DNA of 41,320 nt from Thermodesulfovibrio sp. GTDB lineage: Bacteria > Nitrospirota > Thermodesulfovibrionia > Thermodesulfovibrionales > Thermodesulfovibrionaceae. Below, piece after piece: positions 25,443 through 34,979 of the stretch. A program made the translations under genes and the position numbers. Positions within the stretch are counted from its first letter, which is position 1; each line of letters begins with the position of its first letter. The stretch lies in the NCBI GenBank assembly GCA_025060625.1, contig JANXBR010000005.1:1-41320 (forward strand). Direction: 5' to 3'. The notes below the pieces were generated by a model. It did not search any database. It was not told where the DNA came from and saw nothing but the letters and a program-made list of their open reading frames with translations.

Positions 25443-26363
25443 TTAATACAACCAGCATCTGACCATATGTCCAGGTGAAACCTCTTGAAGAACAGAAGAT
25501 TCATTCAAACATCTTTTAATTTTACTATTGCATCTTGGATAAAATACACATCCCTTGGATAAATTTTTGAGATCTGGAATACTACCAGGAATTCCCTCTA
25601 TTTTTTTGCCTTCTCTTGGCAAACAATTCAAAAGAGCTTTAGTATAGGGATGTAGAGGGTTTTTAAATATTTCTTCAGTTGAACCAATCTCCATAATTCT
25701 TCCTGCATACAAAACCATAACTCTGTCGGCATATTCACCAAGAATGTTAATGTCATGGGTTATCAAAAGCATTGATCTGTTTTCTTTTTTAACGAGTAAA
25801 TAGAGCAGATCAAGAATTTCTTCCTGCACAGTTACATCAAGAGCAGTTGTCGGTTCATCAGCAATTATAAGTTCTGGTTCACATACAACCGCCATGGCTA
25901 TCATTACTCTCTGTCTCATTCCGCCTGAAAGTTGATGGGGATAACTATTAATTACATGGGATATCTTAAGCTTATGAAATAGTTCCTTTGTTTTTTCCAG
26001 GGCTTCCTTTTTAGATATCTTGTAATGATAAACCAGCATTTCTGCGACTTGATATCCAACCTTTAAAACAGGATTCAAAGAAGTCATTGTATCCTGAAAT
26101 ATGAAGGAGATTTTTTTTCCTCTTATGTTTCTTATTTCTTGAGGATTAAGACTCAGAATATTTTTGTCTTTGAATAATACTTTACCACTTACATAGATAT
26201 ATTCAGGCAAAAGATTTACTATTGATAGTCCAGTTAAAGTTTTTCCACTACCACTTTCACCAACAATAGAAAATATCTCACCTCTGTCTATATGGAAATT
26301 TATATTCTCAATTATGGATACATTTTTGTAAAAAATATTAAGATTTTGAACCTGTAGGAGCAC
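25443..26363 (-). CDS. Oligopeptide/dipeptide ABC transporter ATPase (OppD/DppD type)
   Basis: ATPase subunit for a peptide-type importer. The 306 residues contain Walker A GESGSGKT (about 36-43), signature LSGGMRQRV, Walker B LIIADEPTTALD, and the C-terminal OppD/DppD extension with the Cys cluster (CVFYPRCNSKIKRC at about 272-285) thought to hold an iron-sulfur cluster or fold locally. Start is GTG at 26363, 1 base after the HU/IHF stop. No permease, binding protein or second ATPase (OppF) is nearby, so it either serves subunits encoded elsewhere or is an orphan. It is the last gene of the long minus-strand run. Confidence 0.9.
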   Translation of the reverse strand: MLLQVQNLNIFYKNVSIIENINFHIDRGEIFSIVGESGSGKTLTGLSIVNLLPEYIYVSGKVLFKDKNILSLNPQEIRNIRGKKISFIFQDTMTSLNPVLKVGYQVAEMLVYHYKISKKEALEKTKELFHKLKISHVINSYPHQLSGGMRQRVMIAMAVVCEPELIIADEPTTALDVTVQEEILDLLYLLVKKENRSMLLITHDINILGEYADRVMVLYAGRIMEIGSTEEIFKNPLHPYTKALLNCLPREGKKIEGIPGSIPDLKNLSKGCVFYPRCNSKIKRCLNESSVLQEVSPGHMVRCWLY

Positions 26364-26364
26364 T

Positions 26365-26643
26365 TCACTTATTTAAAGCTTCTTTAAGAGTCTTGCTCAT
26401 CTTAAAGCCTATTGCTCTTTGAGCAGGAACCTTAATCTGTTGCCCTGTCTTTGGATTTCTCGCAATCCTCTCTGGTCTTTTTTTAACTTTGAAGTTAGCA
26501 AATCCTCTTATTTCAATCTTTTCTCCCCGTGATAGAGTCTCTTTCATGCAGTCAAAAATCATATCTATTATCGTTTCAATCTGCTTTCTTGTTAAAATAT
26601 CTACTCTTTTAGAGACTCTCTCAATTAATTCTGATTTTTTCAT
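26365..26643 (-). CDS. DNA-bending protein of the HU/IHF family
   Basis: Small dimeric nucleoid protein that bends DNA; IHF members assist sigma-54 activators. The 92-residue product has the N-terminal helix pair (ELIERVSKRVDILTRKQIETIID), the beta-arm region IEIRGFANFKVKKRPERIARNPKTG and the C-terminal helix. The arm-tip NPKTG is shared by HU and IHF, and this gene follows rpsA and sppA, an order matching the rpsA-ihfB arrangement of proteobacteria, so an IHF-beta role is likely but not proven. A strong AGGAGG site precedes the ATG. Confidence 0.9.
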   Translation of the reverse strand: MKKSELIERVSKRVDILTRKQIETIIDMIFDCMKETLSRGEKIEIRGFANFKVKKRPERIARNPKTGQQIKVPAQRAIGFKMSKTLKEALNK

Positions 26644-26658
26644 ATGTTGCCTCCTTGA

Positions 26659-27519
26659 TTAGTTTTGTATTATTGGTGAATAAAGGTAGTAAATCTGAAT
26701 ATAGGGTAAAAGTCTTTTTAAAAATGATTCGGTATTACCTTTTAATAAATCATATATAATAGTTGACTTCCTTGATACTATCTCTGGTTCACCTTTTATT
26801 TTAGCAATTTGGGCTGCTACCTTAATAGCATGCTCAAGATCTCCTAACTCATCCACAAGACCGAGTTCTTTTGCTTTTGCTCCTGTAAATACTCTTCCAT
26901 CGGCTATTTTTTTAATCTCTTCAAAAGGAACCTTTCTACCTTCTGCCACAGCTCTGATAAACTGCTCATGTATGTCATTTGTTAACCTCTGTAAAATTTC
27001 TCTCTCTTCATTTTGTAAATGTTTAAAAGGTGAGGTGATATCCTTGTATTTACCACTCTTTATTACTTCTGATTTTATTCCTATTTTATCCATCAAACCC
27101 TTAATATTTGGTATTTCTATTAAGACACCTATTGAGCCTGTTAATGTACCTGGATTAGCAACAATTTTCGTAGCAGGACTTGATATATAATAACCTCCCG
27201 AGGCTGCTATAGCACCCATAGATACTACAACTGGTTTATGCTTAATTGTTCTCTTTATCTCCTCATATATTTCCTGTGAGGGAACAACAGCACCACCAGG
27301 ACTGTCTACTCTTAAAACAATAGCTTTTATTGAAGGGTCTTTTCTGTATTGTTTAATCTCATCTATTGTTGACTTGGAATCAACGATAATACCTTTAATG
27401 TAAACAATAGCTATCTTACCTGTAGCCAAGCTACTTTCCATAATTGTTATTAAAAGACTTATCAATATGAGAGTTCCTAAAATGATAAAGAAAATTTTAA
27501 GTTTTTTACTCATCCTCAT
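26659..27519 (-). CDS. sppA: Signal peptide peptidase SppA, short type
   Basis: Membrane serine protease that degrades cleaved signal peptides. An N-terminal anchor (about 8-28, IFFIILGTLILISLLITIM) precedes the S49 protease domain. The nucleophile Ser is in IAASGGYY (about 108) and the general-base Lys in SGKYKDITSPF (about 160), the Ser/Lys dyad of the family. At 286 residues it is the short, single-domain form (as in Bacillus), not the duplicated E. coli form. The start overlaps the rpsA stop by 14 bp; an ATG two codons later (27513) is an equal alternative. Confidence 0.94.
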   Translation of the reverse strand: MRMSKKLKIFFIILGTLILISLLITIMESSLATGKIAIVYIKGIIVDSKSTIDEIKQYRKDPSIKAIVLRVDSPGGAVVPSQEIYEEIKRTIKHKPVVVSMGAIAASGGYYISSPATKIVANPGTLTGSIGVLIEIPNIKGLMDKIGIKSEVIKSGKYKDITSPFKHLQNEEREILQRLTNDIHEQFIRAVAEGRKVPFEEIKKIADGRVFTGAKAKELGLVDELGDLEHAIKVAAQIAKIKGEPEIVSRKSTIIYDLLKGNTESFLKRLLPYIQIYYLYSPIIQN

Positions 27520-29107
27520 ATATTCCTTTCATACTGAGTCCTATTTTTCTCTTTTCTTTATCTATCTTAACAACAATCACCTTTATTTGGTCACCTTCTT
27601 TTGCAGGATGATTTTTGTCAATTTCTGAATTATAAACCAGTCCTTCTACAATGCCTTCAATATCAACAAACAATCCATGTTCAGTCTTTTTAATGACCTT
27701 GGCATTATAAACCTCACCTACCTTGAATCTTTCTGGAATTTCTTTTATCCATGGGTCTTCGGTAAGTTGTTTTATACCCAGTGAGAGTTTTTCTTTATCT
27801 GGTTCAAGATTTAAAATTATGGCATCAACTTTCTGCCCTTTTTTAAAAACTTGAGAGGGATGGTCAATGTGTTTTGTCCATGAAATATCAGAAATATGAA
27901 CAAGTCCGTCAACACCTTCTGGAAGTCTAACAAATACTCCGAAATCGGTTATTGTCTTAACTTTTCCAGATACTCTGTCACCAACCTTGTATTTTTTAGA
28001 AACGATCTCCCATGGTTTTGGTTTAAGCTGTTTCAAGCTTAGAGAGATTCTTCTGTTTTCCTTGTCTATATCAAGAATTTTAACATTTATCCATTCATCT
28101 ACATCGGCGTAATAGGTGGGATGTTTTGGAGTAGTCCAGTCAAGTTCACTTGTGTGAATTAGTCCTTCTATTCCTTCTTCAAGTTCAACAAAGAGTCCAA
28201 AATCTTCAACCTTAGTTACTTTACCCCTTACCTTCATGCCAACTTGATATTTTTTCTCAATATTTTCCCATGGATCAGCCTTCTTTTGCTTGTATCCAAG
28301 TGATATTCTTTCATTTTCGGTATCAGCCTTCAAAACTATAAATTCATACTCATTACCTATTTCAAAAAATTGTGAGGGATGTTTGATTTTACCCCATGAT
28401 ATATCGGAAATATGTAGAAAACCATCTATTCCGCCAAGATCAACGAAAACTCCATAGTTTGTAATGTTTTTTACAGTTCCTCTTACTTTGGCTCCTTCTT
28501 TAATTTTTTCAGATATTTCTTTTTTAATTTTTTCCTTTTCTTCCTGTAAATAGGATTTTCTCGAAAAAATCAGGGATGTTTTAAGATTTCTCCAAGTTCC
28601 ATATAGGTTTTTTGGTGGCTCAATCTTTTCTATTTTTACCTTAAGAGTCTTTCCTATATATTCATCAAGATTTTTAGGCTTACTAATTTCAAGTAAGGAA
28701 GCTGGAATAAAACCATTTACTCCATAAAAGGATGTTAAAACTCCTCCTTTTGTTTTTCCTACAACCTTTACTTCAACAGGAATTCCTTTTTCATAGGCAT
28801 CAATAAGAATTTGCCAACCCCTTATTTTAAGAGCCCTATCTTTTGATAAAGATATAATTCCTTGAGTATCGTCTATTTTTTCAATGAATACCTCTATTTG
28901 TTCGGATTCTTTTATATTTTTTAATTCTTCTTCTGAAAATTCATTAAGGGGAATAATTCCTTCAAATTTATATCCTACATCTACTATTACACCATCATTT
29001 CTTATACCCATTACTTTGCCTTTTATAATCTCTCCTCTTTCTAAATGAGAAAGTGTTCCTTCATAAAGACTTTCCAAGTCTTGCTTGTCACTTATCTGAT
29101 TCTGCAT
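27506..29107 (-). CDS. rpsA: 30S ribosomal protein S1
   Basis: Binds mRNA and unfolds it on the 30S subunit. The 533 residues hold six S1 RNA-binding repeats: about 20-85, 100-170, 190-265 (TNYGVFVDLGGIDGFLHISD), 275-350 (EDFGLFVELEEGIEGLIHTSE), 362-437 (TDFGVFVRLPEGVDGLVHISD) and 450-520 (TEHGLFVDIEGIVEGLVYNSE). The first two are divergent, as usual, because they attach to S2 and the ribosome. GGAGGAAC precedes the ATG. The order ispH-rpsA follows cmk, which matches the widespread cmk-rpsA linkage. Leaderless-looking starts elsewhere in the window are notable because S1 is normally less needed for them. Confidence 0.97.
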   Translation of the reverse strand: MQNQISDKQDLESLYEGTLSHLERGEIIKGKVMGIRNDGVIVDVGYKFEGIIPLNEFSEEELKNIKESEQIEVFIEKIDDTQGIISLSKDRALKIRGWQILIDAYEKGIPVEVKVVGKTKGGVLTSFYGVNGFIPASLLEISKPKNLDEYIGKTLKVKIEKIEPPKNLYGTWRNLKTSLIFSRKSYLQEEKEKIKKEISEKIKEGAKVRGTVKNITNYGVFVDLGGIDGFLHISDISWGKIKHPSQFFEIGNEYEFIVLKADTENERISLGYKQKKADPWENIEKKYQVGMKVRGKVTKVEDFGLFVELEEGIEGLIHTSELDWTTPKHPTYYADVDEWINVKILDIDKENRRISLSLKQLKPKPWEIVSKKYKVGDRVSGKVKTITDFGVFVRLPEGVDGLVHISDISWTKHIDHPSQVFKKGQKVDAIILNLEPDKEKLSLGIKQLTEDPWIKEIPERFKVGEVYNAKVIKKTEHGLFVDIEGIVEGLVYNSEIDKNHPAKEGDQIKVIVVKIDKEKRKIGLSMKGIYEDE

Positions 29108-29121
29108 GGCCCTGTTCCTCC

Positions 29122-29991
29122 TTAATTTGTAAACTTTTTAATTCTATCAATAACTTCATCTATTATCCACTGTGGTGTTGATGCTCCTGCTGTAACTCCA
29201 ATTTTTTTTGCAGAACTAAACCATTCTATCTTAATTTCCTGAGCATCTTCAATATGATATGTTTTTACTCCAATTTCTTTACATAGATTGGCAAGTTGAG
29301 TTGTATTTGCACTGTTTTTACCTCCTACAACCAGCATGAGTTCAACCTCTTTGGCAACCTTTTTTGTCTCTTCCAACCTTTTTGATGTAAAATTACATAA
29401 AGTATTAAAAATTCTTATTTCCTCAAATTCGGAAAGAGAGTTAATAATTCTATTCATTATCTCTTTAGCCTTGTGCAATGGTTGGGTTGTTTGTTGAATT
29501 ATACCAATTTTTTTGTCAAGGGAAGGAATTTTCTCATCTTTATCAAATTGGTTATTTTCTTTTTCAATTACAACTGCCTTTTCTCCTGCATAGCTTAATA
29601 TGCCTTTAACTTCTGGATGTTTTTTGTCTCCAATGATCAAAACTTGATAACCTTCAGAGGCTAATTTTTCAGCAAGATTTTGAGCTTTTTTTACAAATGG
29701 ACAGGTAGCATCAATTATTTCACATCCAAGTTTTTTTATTTCATTGAATTTTTCCTTGGGGATTCCATGGGCTCTTATTATTAAAGTCTTTATTTTTTCT
29801 TGAGATATATCATCTATTGGATGTACGCCTAAGTCTTTTAGTTTTTCTACAACTTGAGGATTATGAATTATGGGACCCAAGGTAAAAACATTATCTTTAT
29901 GCTTTTGAGCAACATCAAAGGCGATATCAATTGCTCTTTTTACCCCAAAACAAAAACCCGCACCCTCAACAAGAACAATATTTTTTTTCAT
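29122..29991 (-). CDS. ispH: 4-hydroxy-3-methylbut-2-enyl diphosphate reductase
   Basis: Last step of the non-mevalonate isoprenoid pathway; an iron-sulfur enzyme that produces IPP and DMAPP. Three cluster Cys are visible: Cys13 in GAGFCFGVKRAI, DATCPFVKKA (about 95) and NTLCNFTSKR (about 197). Substrate-binding HP and the PE of DKKHPEVKG, plus IIQQTTQP and the final GASTPQWIIDEVI are also typical. Length 289 is usual. No strong ribosome site before the ATG. It lies between cmk and rpsA, a recurrent order in delta-proteobacteria and Nitrospirota. Confidence 0.97.
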   Translation of the reverse strand: MKKNIVLVEGAGFCFGVKRAIDIAFDVAQKHKDNVFTLGPIIHNPQVVEKLKDLGVHPIDDISQEKIKTLIIRAHGIPKEKFNEIKKLGCEIIDATCPFVKKAQNLAEKLASEGYQVLIIGDKKHPEVKGILSYAGEKAVVIEKENNQFDKDEKIPSLDKKIGIIQQTTQPLHKAKEIMNRIINSLSEFEEIRIFNTLCNFTSKRLEETKKVAKEVELMLVVGGKNSANTTQLANLCKEIGVKTYHIEDAQEIKIEWFSSAKKIGVTAGASTPQWIIDEVIDRIKKFTN

Positions 29992-30014
29992 ATTGTTTTT
30001 GATAATACATGATA

Positions 30015-30683
30015 TTAGGCATCCTCTGCAACTTTTTTTAAAACAATCTCTATAACCTCTTGTAGTGTAAGCTCTGATGTATCAATATAAAAAGCATCAT
30101 TACTGATTTTTAAAGGAGCATTCTCCCGAGAGCTATCTCTTTTGTCCCTCTCTATTACATCTTTTAATGCCTCTTCAAAGGTTATATTTTTACCCAATCT
30201 AATAAGTTGTTCAAATCTTCTCCTTGCTCTTATCTCTGGTGATGCATCAAGATAAAATTTCTTCCATGCATCAGGAAAAACGACTGTTGTCATGTCTCTA
30301 CCTTCAGCAACAGTATTTTCTTTTTCGGCAAAACTTCTCTGCAAAGGCATTAGATAATTTCTAACAATTTTTAGAGTAGAAAGCTGTGAAGTTATTTCTC
30401 CAATTTTTGGGTCTCTAATTAGATCGGATACATCTTCATCTGATAGAAAAATTTTACCATTATGATAATTAATTGTTATATTTTTAAGCTCGTTCTGAAT
30501 TTCTTGTTCAGTCATAGATGAAAAATCTTTAATAGATGAAAATTTTTTAAAAAAATAGTATGCCACTGCTCTGTATAAAGCACCTGTATCAAGATATTGA
30601 AATCCTAAGGCTTTTGCTACTTCTCTGGAAACTGTGCTTTTGCCTGCTCCTGATGGTCCATCAATTGCTATTACTTTTTTCAT
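30015..30683 (-). CDS. cmk: Cytidylate kinase
   Basis: Phosphorylates CMP and dCMP for nucleotide synthesis. The 222 residues begin with the P-loop KKVIAIDGPSGAGKSTVSREVAK (Walker A GPSGAGKS, about 8-15), followed by YLDTGALYRA, the CMP-binding AEGRDMTTVVFPDA and the DKRDSSRENAPL motif. Start ATG overlaps the TGA of aroA by 4 bp, so translation is coupled to the aromatic pathway operon. No unusual feature. Confidence 0.96.
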   Translation of the reverse strand: MKKVIAIDGPSGAGKSTVSREVAKALGFQYLDTGALYRAVAYYFFKKFSSIKDFSSMTEQEIQNELKNITINYHNGKIFLSDEDVSDLIRDPKIGEITSQLSTLKIVRNYLMPLQRSFAEKENTVAEGRDMTTVVFPDAWKKFYLDASPEIRARRRFEQLIRLGKNITFEEALKDVIERDKRDSSRENAPLKISNDAFYIDTSELTLQEVIEIVLKKVAEDA

Positions 30684-31972
30684 CGCTGAAGTATCTCCAG
30701 TAACTCATAAAACTGAGGGAATGATATGTCAACACATTCTGAGTCCTTTATCTTAGTTTCACCCTCTGCAATGAGTCCTGCGATGCTCAGTGCCATTGCT
30801 ATTCTGTGGTCTTTATAAGAGTGCACATCAGTACCAATAAGTTTACAGGGTCCTTCTATTTCTACTCCATCTTCAAATTCTTCTATTTTCACTCCCATTT
30901 TTTTTAACTCTAAGGTCATGGTTTTAATTCTATCTGATTCTTTTGCTCTTAATTCCTTGGCATCTTTTATAACAGTTTTACCCTCTGCCTGTGTTGCTAA
31001 AACACAAAGAATTGGAAACTCGTCTATTAATCTCGGAATAATATCTCCCTGGACTGTAACACCTTTTAGTTCAGAGGAACTTTTTACAAAGATATCTCCA
31101 ACAGGCTCTCCTGCTTGTTCGTTTAAATTAAAGATTTCTATAGTTGCTCCCATCAGTTTTAAAGTATCAAGTAATCCTGTTCTTGTCTCATTTAGATTGA
31201 CCTGTTTAATTATTAATTCTGATTTTGGTACCAAACATGTAGCAGCAATAAAGAAACAAGCTGAAGAAAAATCATTTGGAATAGTTATATCCAGAGGGTT
31301 AAGCTCATACTTTTTGGGGATAAGTTTTATTGTGTTATCATTTATTTCAATATGGGCGCCCATATTTTTTAACATTTTTTCTGTATGGTCTCTACTTTTA
31401 TATGGTTCTTTCACTGTTGTTTCTTCTTTAGCATAAAGTCCAGCAAGTAAAATAGCGCTTTTTACCTGTGCACTCGCCACTGGCATTACATAGTTTATTC
31501 CCCTTAATGGACCTCCTTTAATAACGATGGGAGGGAATTTATTGTCATCTCTTGCTATAATATTTGCACCCATTAATGAGAGAGGTTTAATAATACGTCT
31601 CATCGGTCTGTATCTTAATGAGTCATCTCCAGTAAGTATAGAGAGGAATGGCTGTGCTGAGAGTATTCCACTAAGTAGTCTCATTGTTGTTCCTGAATTT
31701 CCGCAATCTATAACATTATCGGGTTCCTTTAATGAGCTTAAGCCTTTACCATTAACTATGATTTCCTTTGACTCAGTTATTTCTATCTCAACACTGAGTG
31801 ATTTCATGGAATTAAGACTACTTATTGGGTCTTTTGCCCAAAGAAAATTTCTTATTCTTGACTTTCCTTTTGCTAAGGAAGCAAACATTATTGCTCTGTG
31901 TGATATTGATTTGTCAGGTGGTGGAATTATTTCTCCTTTTATTGTTTGAGCTTTTTTAATAACTCTGTCCAT
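30680..31972 (-). CDS. aroA: 3-phosphoshikimate 1-carboxyvinyltransferase (EPSP synthase)
   Basis: Joins PEP to shikimate-3-phosphate, the sixth shikimate step and the glyphosate target. About 430 residues with the two-domain fold; N-terminal PPPDKSISHRAIMFASLAKG, the LSGILSAQ-type PEP loop with GNSGTTMRLLSG, and the C-terminal KESDRI...RAKESDRIKTM and YKDHRIAMALSIAGL motifs are visible. The NSGTTMR segment (Gly, Thr, Met in this order) resembles the sensitive rather than CP4 type, but tolerance cannot be judged by eye. ATG at 31972 is preferred; a TTG at 31981 lies in frame and overlaps tyrA. Confidence 0.97.
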   Translation of the reverse strand: MDRVIKKAQTIKGEIIPPPDKSISHRAIMFASLAKGKSRIRNFLWAKDPISSLNSMKSLSVEIEITESKEIIVNGKGLSSLKEPDNVIDCGNSGTTMRLLSGILSAQPFLSILTGDDSLRYRPMRRIIKPLSLMGANIIARDDNKFPPIVIKGGPLRGINYVMPVASAQVKSAILLAGLYAKEETTVKEPYKSRDHTEKMLKNMGAHIEINDNTIKLIPKKYELNPLDITIPNDFSSACFFIAATCLVPKSELIIKQVNLNETRTGLLDTLKLMGATIEIFNLNEQAGEPVGDIFVKSSSELKGVTVQGDIIPRLIDEFPILCVLATQAEGKTVIKDAKELRAKESDRIKTMTLELKKMGVKIEEFEDGVEIEGPCKLIGTDVHSYKDHRIAMALSIAGLIAEGETKIKDSECVDISFPQFYELLEILQR

Positions 31973-31973
31973 A

Positions 31974-32825
31974 TTAATCAATCTCTTGTCTTAATTTATT
32001 TGCTTTTTCTATAAATTGGTTAACTCCTTCTAAGTCCTTTTGAGAAAGAATTTTTTTTATTCGTTCAAGATTTTCTGTGAAAACTTCCAGGCATTGAAAA
32101 ATATTTTTATCATTCATAATGAAAATATCTCTCCATACCTCTGCAGAACTTTTAGCAATTCTTGTTGAATCCTTGAATCCTGTCCCAGCATATTTTATAA
32201 AATTTTTATTTATATCCGCCACAGTATTTACCATGCAAAAAGAAATTAAATGGGGAAGATGACTTACAAGAGCATAAATTTTATCATGGAATTCGGCAGT
32301 CATGAACTCAACCTGAGCACCTATTTGTTGCCAAAGCTTAGAAACTTTTTCCAGTGCAGTTTTATCAGTATTTTCAGTTGGAGTTATGATAACTCTTGCA
32401 TTTTTAAAAAGATCTCCTTTTGCATTTTCAAAGCCTGTTTTGTCTGAACCAGCAATTGGATGAGTTCCAACAAATAAAATTCCCTTTGGCAAAATTCTTT
32501 CAAAGGTATTTACGATACTTTCTTTCACACTGCCCACATCAATAATTATTGTTCCATTTTTAAGAAACTGAAGCATTTCATTGATAATTCTCTCAAAAAC
32601 ACTCGTTGGAGTGGCTAAGACTATGAGTTCTGCCTGGGAAGCTTCTCTTATTTCAGTAGTGTAACTGTCTATAATTCCAAGTTTTAAAGCTTCTTTAAGC
32701 CTTTCTTCGTTTCTTCCATAACCAATGATTTTATTGGTTAAATTTCTCTGCTTTAATGCCAAAGCTAATGAACCTCCGATTAAACCAACTCCAATAATTG
32801 ATACAACTTTAAATCCATCCTCCAT
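31974..32825 (-). CDS. tyrA: Prephenate dehydrogenase
   Basis: Oxidises prephenate to 4-hydroxyphenylpyruvate for tyrosine. The 283 residues have the N-terminal Rossmann motif GVGLIGGSLALALK (about 12-25), the middle HPIAGSDKTGFENA that binds substrate (about 120-133) and the helical dimer domain with SHLPHLISFCMV. There is no fused chorismate mutase or ACT domain. The start ATG comes 1 bp after the aroF stop and the stop is next to aroA, so it is within the aro operon. Confidence 0.95.
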   Translation of the reverse strand: MEDGFKVVSIIGVGLIGGSLALALKQRNLTNKIIGYGRNEERLKEALKLGIIDSYTTEIREASQAELIVLATPTSVFERIINEMLQFLKNGTIIIDVGSVKESIVNTFERILPKGILFVGTHPIAGSDKTGFENAKGDLFKNARVIITPTENTDKTALEKVSKLWQQIGAQVEFMTAEFHDKIYALVSHLPHLISFCMVNTVADINKNFIKYAGTGFKDSTRIAKSSAEVWRDIFIMNDKNIFQCLEVFTENLERIKKILSQKDLEGVNQFIEKANKLRQEID

Positions 32826-32826
32826 T

Positions 32827-33852
32827 TCAGACTTCCCTACCTAAAGCCTTTGCAACAGCTTCAACTTTTTTCATCATCTCTTTAAACTGTTCTGGTGTAA
32901 GTGATTGTTCACCATCAGAGAGAGCTTCTTCAGGATTTATGTGAACTTCAATCAAGAGCATATCTGCACCTGCGGCAACTGCAGCAACTGCCATAGGACT
33001 AACAAGGTCACGTTTTCCTACTCCGTGACTTGGGTCTACTGCCACAGGAAGATGACTTAAAGACTTTAAGAGAGGAACTGCACTTAGGTCAAGAGTATTT
33101 CTTGTTGCTGTTTCAAAGGTTCTGATGCCTCTTTCACAAAGTATGACTTTTTCATTTCCTCTTGAGAGAATATACTCAGCCGCCATAAGAAGCTCCTTTA
33201 TTGTGGCAGACATTCCTCTTTTTAGTAAAACTGGTTTATCTACCGAACCTACTTCCATGAGAAGTTTAAAATTCTGCATGTTTCTTGTGCCTATTTGAAG
33301 AATATCAACATAATCAATCATTACATCTATATCCCTCGGATCCATTATTTCACTTATTACAGGTAGTCCTGTTTTTTCCTTTGCTTCTGCTAAATACTTA
33401 AGTCCTTCCACTCCAAGTCCCTGGAAAGAATAGGGTGATGTACGTGGCTTAAAAGCTCCTCCCCTTAAAAAAGTAGCGCCTGCAGATTTTATCTTCTCAG
33501 CGATACTCATTAGAGTAACTCTATTTTCTACAGCACAAGGACCTGCTGCCACATGAACTCTTTTTCCACCAATTTCATGATGGTCAACTTTAATAATAGT
33601 GTCTGTTTTTTGAAAATCTCTACTTGCGAGTTTATAGGGTTTGAGAATTCTTAATACTTCCTCTACACCAGGAATGGCTCTAATTGCGTTTTCTTCATCT
33701 TCTGTGATCTTTGAGGTATCTCCGATTACACCAATAATTGTTCTTTCAGTTCCTTTTGAGATATGGGGTTTCAATCCTTTAAGTTCAAGTTTTTTTACGA
33801 TTTTTTCAATCTGTTCTTCACTTACATCTGGTTTTAATACAATAATATCCAT
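32827..33852 (-). CDS. aroF: 3-deoxy-7-phosphoheptulonate synthase with N-terminal regulatory domain
   Basis: First shikimate step (PEP plus erythrose-4-phosphate). The type I-beta catalytic barrel (about 95-341) shows [27 protein letters not shown], metal and substrate residues in [15 protein letters not shown], and [10 protein letters not shown]. In front lies an about 90-residue ferredoxin-like domain ([20 protein letters not shown] and the following), as in Thermotoga-type enzymes where tyrosine binding there inhibits activity. The SD GGAGG lies within the end of hisC. Confidence 0.96.
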   Translation of the reverse strand: MDIIVLKPDVSEEQIEKIVKKLELKGLKPHISKGTERTIIGVIGDTSKITEDEENAIRAIPGVEEVLRILKPYKLASRDFQKTDTIIKVDHHEIGGKRVHVAAGPCAVENRVTLMSIAEKIKSAGATFLRGGAFKPRTSPYSFQGLGVEGLKYLAEAKEKTGLPVISEIMDPRDIDVMIDYVDILQIGTRNMQNFKLLMEVGSVDKPVLLKRGMSATIKELLMAAEYILSRGNEKVILCERGIRTFETATRNTLDLSAVPLLKSLSHLPVAVDPSHGVGKRDLVSPMAVAAVAAGADMLLIEVHINPEEALSDGEQSLTPEQFKEMMKKVEAVAKALGREV

Positions 33853-33855
33853 ATT

Positions 33856-34965
33856 TTAACCTCCAAGGTATTTTTTAAATGCTTTAATAAACTCTCTGTT
33901 TTCTTTCGGTAGTCCTATTGTAACTCTTATATGTCTTGGTCCAACAGGTCTTACAATAACTCCCTCTTTGAGGAGAAAGTCAAATGCCTCTTTTGATGTA
34001 GTATTTTCAGGTAAAACTATGTATATAAAATTCGTTTGCGTGGGTAAAAATTTGATATTTGGTATTTTTTCAAGCTCCTTATAAAGATATTTTTTTCCTC
34101 TTTCATTTGTCTCAAGTACTTTTTTTAGATGTTTCTCATCTTTTAACGCAACCTCTGCGGCAATTTGAGCTATGGTGTTTGTATTAAAGGGCTCTCTAAT
34201 TCTGTTCATTTCTGAGATAATCTCTTTTTTAGCAATTCCATAACCTATTCGAAGACTGGCAAGTCCATAAGCTTTTGAAAAAGTTCTAAGGATTAGTATA
34301 TCTTTGCCTTCTTTAAAATATTTTAAGCTGTCAGGATACTCCTTGTCTGTAACATACTCATAATAGGCTTCATCAACAATTATCAGTATTCCTTCTGGAA
34401 GAGTTCTTATAAACTTATCAAACTCATCTTTATAGTTGATTGTACCTGTAGGATTATTTGGATTGGCAATGAATACAATTCTTGTTTTATCTGTTATTTC
34501 ATTAAGCATTCCTTCAAGGTCATGTCTCCATTCTTTAAGTGGTACTTCCTTTGCAATACCTCCCTGCGAAGTTATACTCATTGCATAAACAATAAAGGAA
34601 GGATTAGCCATTACAGCTTCATCTCCTGGAGCTACATAGGTTCTTACTGCAATATCTATGAGTTCATTTGAGCCATTTCCAAGAATTATTTCATCATGGG
34701 TGAGGTCTATTCCCTTTTTGGCAAACATTTCACATAGAGCATTTTTTAGATAGTATCCGCTTCCTTCAGGATATCTGGCAACCTCAGATGGAATGGAGAG
34801 GAAATCTTTAATTGCTTTAATAACTTTTAGAGAAGGGCCAATAGGATTTTCATTGGAAGCAAGTTTTACACACTCTTTTATTCCAAGCTCTCTCTCCACT
34901 TCTTTAATAGGTTTGCCAGGAATATAAGGTTGAATTTTTTGAACATATGGAAGCGCTTTTACCAT
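33856..34965 (-). CDS. hisC: Histidinol-phosphate / aromatic aminotransferase
   Basis: PLP enzyme (class I/II). The 369 residues show SNENPIGPS (N-terminal), the NPNNPTGT substrate loop (about 167-174), DEAYYEYV, and the Schiff-base Lys in RTFSKAYGLASLRIGYG (about 225). Sequence matches the HisC family, but its position between pheA and aroF-tyrA suggests that it does, or also does, the final transamination to phenylalanine and tyrosine. No other his genes are nearby. AGGAAAC-type ribosome site (GGGAGGAAAC) precedes the ATG. Confidence 0.93.
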   Translation of the reverse strand: MVKALPYVQKIQPYIPGKPIKEVERELGIKECVKLASNENPIGPSLKVIKAIKDFLSIPSEVARYPEGSGYYLKNALCEMFAKKGIDLTHDEIILGNGSNELIDIAVRTYVAPGDEAVMANPSFIVYAMSITSQGGIAKEVPLKEWRHDLEGMLNEITDKTRIVFIANPNNPTGTINYKDEFDKFIRTLPEGILIIVDEAYYEYVTDKEYPDSLKYFKEGKDILILRTFSKAYGLASLRIGYGIAKKEIISEMNRIREPFNTNTIAQIAAEVALKDEKHLKKVLETNERGKKYLYKELEKIPNIKFLPTQTNFIYIVLPENTTSKEAFDFLLKEGVIVRPVGPRHIRVTIGLPKENREFIKAFKKYLGG

Positions 34966-34979
34966 AAAGTTTCCTCCCT

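Noticed and set aside
30918-31436. Plus-strand open frame of 172 codons inside aroA.
   Set aside because: Shadow of the aroA coding sequence; no ribosome site or family resemblance.
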